From Actinomycetota bacterium (lineage in GTDB: Bacteria > Actinomycetota > UBA4738): DNA of 10,053 bases. Shown here one piece after another: positions 5,948 to 10,053 of the stretch. Below the pieces are notes generated by a model. That model saw nothing but the letters and a program-made list of their open reading frames with translations, searched no databases and had not been told where the DNA came from. Made by a program: the position numbers and the translations under genes. How positions within the stretch are numbered: position 1 is the first letter of the stretch; each line of letters opens with the position of its first letter. The DNA lies in assembly GCA_013816105.1 (NCBI GenBank), contig JACDEY010000017.1, forward strand, positions 1-10,053, read 5' to 3'.

Positions 5948-7285
5948 CTAGAGCGTCGGTGCCGCGACCGGCTCCCGCCGCCAGGACGCCGTCACCTCCC
6001 GTACCTTCCCGGAGATCTCGCGCTCGTCGACCCGAGTGAGGCGGCCGTCCTCCACGACCGGCTCTCCTCCGACGATCACCCGTCGAATGGCATCGGGCTG
6101 CATGGCGTAGACGATCTGGTGCGGAGCCGTCTGCCTCGGTTGCAAGGAGAGGGCGTCCAGATCGAGGACCACCAGGTCGGCCGCATGGTCGGGCGCGATC
6201 CTCCCCACCGGTAGTCCGAGGATCTCGCCACCCCGGGCTGTGCCCATCAGAAACGCCTCCTCGGCGCCGAGGGCGGTGGCGTCCGCGAGCCGGGCCTTCG
6301 CCATCAGCGCGGCCATGCGCATCTCCTCGAAGATGGACTGCCGGCTGTTGGTGCACCCGCCATCCGTGCCCAGGCAGACGGGGATGCCCCGCTCCAACAT
6401 GGCGCGAACAGGGGCGATGCCGTCGCCGAGGAAGGCGTTCGCCGACGGGTTGTGAACCACCTTCACGTCCCGCTCGCGCATGAGTGCGAGGTCGGCCTCG
6501 TCGACCCACACGCAGTGGACCATGATGCTCCGCCGCGAAAGGGCGCCGTAGGAGTCGAGGAGCGCGACGGGGGAGAGGCCGTTCAGCTCGATTGATCGCT
6601 CGCGCTCGTAGCGGCCCTCCGCGACATGGATGTGGAAGGGGAGATCGAGCTCTTCGGCGAGCGCGGCACCCTCGCGGATCATGTCCGGGCTCGAGGCATG
6701 GATGGAGTGGGGGGCCGGCTGGACGAAGGCCCGCGGATCGCCGCGAAGCGCCGCGTGGAGCTCCCGAAAGTTTCGCTCGGCCTCTCGGGGTGTTTCCTGG
6801 TATCGGCGGGGTGCTCCCGTCCAGTCGTACATCGAGCGCGCGAGCACGATCCGGATGCCCACCTCTTTCGCGGCCTCCACCACGGCGAGGTCGTTGTCGT
6901 TCCCGCGGTCGTGCAGATAGAAGAAGTCGACCGCCGTCGTGATTCCCGCCTTCGCCATCTCGGCGAAGTCGAACAGCGCTCCGATCCGGATCGCGTCGCG
7001 GTCGAGGGTCTCCGACAGGGGATACAGCACCTGATCGCGCCAGCTCATGAAGGAGAGGTCGTCGCCAAACCCGCGCAGGAGGGCCTGGAACGAATGCGCG
7101 TGGCCGTTCACGGTGCCGGGGACGACGGCGACGTCGCCCCAGTCCTCCCGCTCGTGGCCGGGAAACGAATCGGCGAGGTCGGCCGGCTCGCCGGTGCCGA
7201 GGATGCGGCTCCCCTGTAGCACGAATCCGTGACGGGTCCGCCAGCGATCCTCCGCGAAGACCATGGCGGCCGTTACGAGGGTCAT
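5948..7285 (-). CDS. hutF: Amidohydrolase, candidate formimidoylglutamate deiminase
   Basis: 445 residues, full-length cytosolic metal-dependent amidohydrolase (TIM barrel). Expected to deiminate N-formimidoylglutamate to N-formylglutamate plus ammonia, the step after HutI. Metal-site motifs: GHAHSF (61-66, His62/His64), HIHVAEG (218-224, His220), MVHCVW (255-260, His257) and LGTDGG (305-310, Asp308). HNPSANAFLGDG (278-289) and the GITTAVDFFYLHD stretch (114-126) complete the barrel. These details sit closer to the SAH/MTA deaminase-like (TRZ/ATZ) branch than to the classic Pseudomonas HutF. So the family is certain, while the HutF assignment rests on the neighbouring hutU, hutH and hutI and on the missing step it would fill. 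The ATG at 7285 has an AGGGG ribosome site and gives the expected short N-terminal strand; an ATG at 7264 is possible. It is divergent from hutH with only 69 nt between starts. Confidence 0.7.
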   Translation of the reverse strand: MTLVTAAMVFAEDRWRTRHGFVLQGSRILGTGEPADLADSFPGHEREDWGDVAVVPGTVNGHAHSFQALLRGFGDDLSFMSWRDQVLYPLSETLDRDAIRIGALFDFAEMAKAGITTAVDFFYLHDRGNDNDLAVVEAAKEVGIRIVLARSMYDWTGAPRRYQETPREAERNFRELHAALRGDPRAFVQPAPHSIHASSPDMIREGAALAEELDLPFHIHVAEGRYERERSIELNGLSPVALLDSYGALSRRSIMVHCVWVDEADLALMRERDVKVVHNPSANAFLGDGIAPVRAMLERGIPVCLGTDGGCTNSRQSIFEEMRMAALMAKARLADATALGAEEAFLMGTARGGEILGLPVGRIAPDHAADLVVLDLDALSLQPRQTAPHQIVYAMQPDAIRRVIVGGEPVVEDGRLTRVDEREISGKVREVTASWRREPVAAPTL

Positions 7286-7354
7286 CCTCGCCCCTGTATA
7301 GCAGAGCACGAGCGTCGCTTGCCGCGCCGCAGGCCCGCCACTAGCCTTCGCGAC
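7286..7354. promoter_or_regulatory. Divergent hutF/hutH intergenic region
   Basis: Only 69 nt separate the two proposed start codons, so both promoters and any shared operator must be here or extend into the genes. The sequence around 7295-7302 (TGTATAGC on plus; TATACA on minus at 7293-7298) is the only AT-rich, -10-like element and could serve either direction. If it serves hutF, the leader would be very short. I see no clear inverted repeat of a HutC-type operator. Inference from layout only. Confidence 0.3.
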
Positions 7355-8881
7355 GTGCCGGTGGTGGTGGGGGAGCGCCTGACGCTCGAGGACGTCGTCG
7401 CGGTCGCCTGCGGCGAGCCCGTCCTCCTCTCCGCGGACGCTCGTGAGAGGATGAGGGCCTCCCGCCGGGTGATCGACGACAAGGTCGAGGCCGGTGAGAC
7501 GGTCTACGGCGTGACCACCGGCCTCGGCAGCCTGGCCAACGTCCGTCTGGCGCCCGAGGAGGTTCGCCGGCTCCAGCTCGGGCTCCTGCGCTCCCATGCC
7601 GTGGGGACCGGCCCGTTTCTCGGGGAATGGGAGGCGCGGGCGATGCTGCTGCTGCGGGCGCAGGTCCTCGCCCTCGGCCATTCGGGCGTGCGGCCGCTGA
7701 TAGTCGAGCGGGTGGTGGAGTTCCTGAACCAGGACATCCTCCCGCTGGTCCCCGAGCAGGGCTCCCTGGGGGCCTCGGGGGACCTGGCGCCCCTGGCCCA
7801 TCTCGCCCTGCCGCTCGTCGGCGAGGGGGAGGTGTCGTTCCGCGGTGAGCGCATGCCGGGCTGGGCCGCCTTGGAACGGGCCGGGTTGGCCCCGATCGAG
7901 CTCGAGCCCAAGGAAGGCCTCTCCCTCGTAAACGGCACGCAGGGCATGCTGGCCGTCGGGCTCCTCGCAGCGGCGAGGGGCAGGGCGTTGTGCCGTGCCG
8001 TCGACGTCTCGGCTGCCATGACCATGGAAGCCGTACTGGCCTCCGACGGTCCGTTCGACGAGCGCCTCCACCGGCTGCGGCCCCACCCGGGACAGGCGGC
8101 TTCGGCATCGAACCTCCGAAGGCTGCTAGCCGCCAGCGCCATCGTCGCCTCTCACCGCGACAGCCCACATCTGGTTCAGGACGGCTACTCGCTCCGATGC
8201 GCGCCCCAGGTGCACGGCGCGTTCAGGGACGTGCTTGCGTTCGCCGTCGGCGTGATGGAGATCGAGCTCGGCGCCGTCTCGGACAACCCGGTCGTCCTGC
8301 CCGAGACCGGAGAGGTCCTGTCGGGCGGCAACTTCCACGGCCAGCCCATCGCGAACGCCCTCGACGCCCTGGCCGCTGCCACCGTCAGTCTCGCCTCGAT
8401 CTCCGAGCGCCGTGTCTACCGCTCGCTGGACCCCGCCACGAACAACGGGCTTCCGGCGTTCCTCGTGGAACGTTCCGGGATGAACTCGGGGCTCATGATC
8501 CTGCAGTACACGGCGGCGGCGCTCGTTTCGGAGTCGAAGACCCTGGCGCACCCGGCCGGCACCGACTCCATCCCCTCCTCGGCCGGGCAGGAGGACCACG
8601 TCAGCATGGGAATGACCGCCGCCCGCCACGCGCGAGATTGCATCGCGAACGCGGAAAAGGTCGTCGGCATCGAGGCGTTGGTGGCCGCTCAGGGCATCGA
8701 CCTCCGCGCGCCACTCTCACCGGCTCCCGGGACCGCGGCGGCCCTCGCCGCGGTCCGTCGGGTCATCCCGTTCCTCGAAGAGGATCGAGCCCTCGCGCCG
8801 GACCTGGAGGCGGCCGTGCAGCTGGTCGCCTCGGGGGCGCTGGTGGAGGCCGTGCAGGAGGTCGTGGGACCCCTCGACTAA
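7355..8881 (+). CDS. hutH: Histidine ammonia-lyase
   Basis: First step of histidine degradation: non-oxidative removal of ammonia from L-histidine to give urocanate, as a cytoplasmic tetramer using the self-made MIO prosthetic group. 508 residues, the normal length. Seen: TVYGVTTGLGSLANV (49-63) with the catalytic Tyr51; LLRSHAVGTG (77-86) with the histidase His81; GSLGASGDLAPLAHLALPL (136-154), where Ala140-Ser141-Gly142 cyclise to MIO; KEGLSLVNGTQGML (186-199); RPHPGQ (242-247); VQDGYSLRCAPQVHGA (274-289); LSGGNFHGQPIA (322-333); and SIPSSAGQEDHVSMG (405-419) with Glu413, a histidase-type residue. The YG[IV]NTGFG motif usual in histidases reads YGVTTGLG. The start is GTG at 7355, just before the conserved GERLTLEDV; the frame stays open upstream, but that part is Arg-rich and not family-like. 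No strong ribosome site is visible, so the start is uncertain. It is convergent with hutI (24 nt between stops). Confidence 0.96.
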   Translation: MPVVVGERLTLEDVVAVACGEPVLLSADARERMRASRRVIDDKVEAGETVYGVTTGLGSLANVRLAPEEVRRLQLGLLRSHAVGTGPFLGEWEARAMLLLRAQVLALGHSGVRPLIVERVVEFLNQDILPLVPEQGSLGASGDLAPLAHLALPLVGEGEVSFRGERMPGWAALERAGLAPIELEPKEGLSLVNGTQGMLAVGLLAAARGRALCRAVDVSAAMTMEAVLASDGPFDERLHRLRPHPGQAASASNLRRLLAASAIVASHRDSPHLVQDGYSLRCAPQVHGAFRDVLAFAVGVMEIELGAVSDNPVVLPETGEVLSGGNFHGQPIANALDALAAATVSLASISERRVYRSLDPATNNGLPAFLVERSGMNSGLMILQYTAAALVSESKTLAHPAGTDSIPSSAGQEDHVSMGMTAARHARDCIANAEKVVGIEALVAAQGIDLRAPLSPAPGTAAALAAVRRVIPFLEEDRALAPDLEAAVQLVASGALVEAVQEVVGPLD

Positions 8882-8905
8882 AGACCGAGCCGCGGATTGT
8901 CTGGG

Positions 8906-10053
8906 TCAGGAGTGGGCGCGCTCGCCGCCGATCCAGGTCTCCCGAACGGGGTTGTGGCCGGGGCGGTAGGCGACCATGGCGGGGTCGAGGGCGTCCAGGA
9001 CGACGAAGTCGGCCCGCGCGCCGGGCTGCAGCGAGCCGTGCCGGCCCTGCAGGCCGAGCACCCATGCGGCGTTGTGCGTTCCGGCGACCATGCCCGCGAG
9101 AGGAGACAGCCCGTACAGCGACGCCCCCACCGAGAGCGCCTCCGGCACGGAAAGGCACGGCGAGGTGCCCGGATTGAAGTCGGTCGCGACCGCGAGCGCC
9201 GCCCCGGCGGCGATCAGGTCCTCGACGGGCGGCGGCTTGGCGTGAAGGAACATGGTCGACACCGGGAGCAGCACGGCGACGGTTCCCCTCCGGCCGAGCG
9301 CCTCGACCCCCGATCGGCTCAGGTGGTTCAGATGGTCCGCGCCTCTCGCGCCGAGCCGAACGGCCGCCTCCGCGGCGCCGGAGGGCCCGAGCTGGTCGGC
9401 GTGGCACCGGAGGGCCAGCCCGTGGCGGGCCGCGGCCTCGGCCACCGACTCGAGGTCCTCGACGCTGAAGGCGATGTCCTCCACGTAGACGTCCACGGCG
9501 TCCGCGAGTTCCTCACCCGCTGCTTCGGGGATCAGCCGTTCGCAGACCTCCTCCACCCAATCCTCCCGCGCGCGATCGCTCGGGACGGCGTGGCAGGCGA
9601 GAAGCGTCACCGTCGCCGTCTGTGGGATCTCCGAGGCGAGACGCCGGGCGAGCCTCGCCTGACGAAGCTCCCGATCGATCGACAGCCCGTAGCCGGTCTT
9701 CAGCTCGACCGCCGTCGTGCCGTACGCGAGCATCTCCGCCGCCAGGGGCAGGCAGAACGCGATCACCTCATCGTCAGACGCCTCGGACAGGAGACGAGCG
9801 CTGCGGAAGATGCCCCCGCCTCCGTGGAGATCGCGGTAGGTCCGGCCGGCCAGCCTGGCTTCGAACTCCTCCGAGCGCCATCCGCGAAATGGCAGGTGTG
9901 TGTGGCAGTCGACGAACCCCGGCACGACGGCGCCCTCCACGCGGATGGGCTCAGGGAACCCCTCTCGGACCGGATCGAAGCGGCCGGCGGGGCCGGCGAA
10001 GGTCACGACCCCGTCTCGCCATGCGAGGATCGCGTCGCTCAGCAGGCCGGCGG
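8906..10053 (-). CDS. hutI: Imidazolonepropionase, N-terminus beyond the window
   Basis: Third step of histidine degradation: hydrolytic opening of 4-imidazolone-5-propionate to N-formimidoyl-L-glutamate, a cytoplasmic metal-dependent amidohydrolase. 381 residues are visible, against about 400-410 usual. Numbered from the first complete codon at 10051, motifs are PGFVDCHTHLPF (44-55) with the metal-binding HTH; HGGGGIF (76-82); GTTAVELKTGYGL (111-123); LLACHAVP (150-157); HADQLGPSGAAEAAVRLGA (217-235); GADHLNHLS (237-245); and VATDFNPGTSP (288-298) with the metal Asp291. HTHLPF, VELKTGYGL, HADQ and ATDFNPG are diagnostic for HutI within the superfamily. A GTG at 10006 could be taken as a start, but the frame remains open to the edge. 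The upstream residues (LLSDAILAWRDGVVTFAG) fit the family's N-terminal strand pair, so the real start lies past 10053. Convergent with hutH. Confidence 0.95.
   Translation of the reverse strand, partial: AGLLSDAILAWRDGVVTFAGPAGRFDPVREGFPEPIRVEGAVVPGFVDCHTHLPFRGWRSEEFEARLAGRTYRDLHGGGGIFRSARLLSEASDDEVIAFCLPLAAEMLAYGTTAVELKTGYGLSIDRELRQARLARRLASEIPQTATVTLLACHAVPSDRAREDWVEEVCERLIPEAAGEELADAVDVYVEDIAFSVEDLESVAEAAARHGLALRCHADQLGPSGAAEAAVRLGARGADHLNHLSRSGVEALGRRGTVAVLLPVSTMFLHAKPPPVEDLIAAGAALAVATDFNPGTSPCLSVPEALSVGASLYGLSPLAGMVAGTHNAAWVLGLQGRHGSLQPGARADFVVLDALDPAMVAYRPGHNPVRETWIGGERAHS

Noticed and set aside
5859..6509. Upstream open extension of the response-regulator frame through hutF
   Set aside because: It is Arg/Gly-rich low-complexity translation overlapping hutF out of frame; the TTG at 5858 has a good ribosome site and the receiver domain starts right after it.
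7286..8086. The hutF reading frame stays open for 267 codons upstream of its start, antisense to hutH
   Set aside because: The extension is opposite the well-supported hutH, has no family resemblance, and the amidohydrolase fold begins at the ATG at 7285. Long antisense open frames are common in GC-rich DNA.

Overview
This is a GC-rich bacterial window of about 10 kb with tight gene packing, GTG and TTG starts, Sec and Tat export signals, a NarL/LuxR-type response regulator and an aerobic histidine-degradation gene set. This suits a free-living, probably soil or sediment, high-GC lineage such as a deep-branching actinobacterium. The phylum is inferred from style only; there is no rRNA or other marker in the window.

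Layout: (1) 4-1089, minus: a secreted PQQ-dependent sugar dehydrogenase-like beta-propeller protein, divergent from (2) 1257-2924, plus: urocanate hydratase hutU, which ends at a perfect 15-bp hairpin (2931-2963) that looks like a shared bidirectional terminator. (3) 2984-5858, minus: a compact locus that is not histidine metabolism. In transcription order it holds a TTG-started response regulator, a small PqqD-like protein, a second PqqD-like protein with a His/Gly/Asp-rich tail, and a protein that looks like an HPr-kinase relative without a P-loop. After a 138-nt gap with two near-identical 15-bp palindromes comes a Tat-exported protein with 16 cysteines. (4) 5948-7285, minus: an amidohydrolase in the position expected for formimidoylglutamate deiminase (hutF). 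(5) 7355-8881, plus: histidine ammonia-lyase hutH. (6) 8906 to the right edge, minus: imidazolonepropionase hutI, whose N-terminus lies beyond the window.

The hut genes cover histidine to urocanate (HutH), imidazolonepropionate (HutU), formimidoylglutamate (HutI) and probably formylglutamate (HutF). No HutG or HutC-type regulator is visible. The genes are on alternating strands rather than in one operon, and the PqqD/HprK-like/Cys-rich locus sits between hutU and hutF.

The embedded locus is the most interesting part. The first four genes overlap or abut (ATGA, ATGA, TGA-ATG), so they are probably translationally coupled. The last gene has its own very strong Shine-Dalgarno sequence and lies downstream of paired palindromes that could be the target of the response regulator. 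The PqqD plus HprK-like pairing recalls peptide-modification systems, with the exported Cys-rich protein as possible client, but no radical SAM enzyme, cyclase, protease or exporter is present in the window. No gene-free stretch exceeds 300 bases, and no RNA gene, insertion sequence or CRISPR array was seen.
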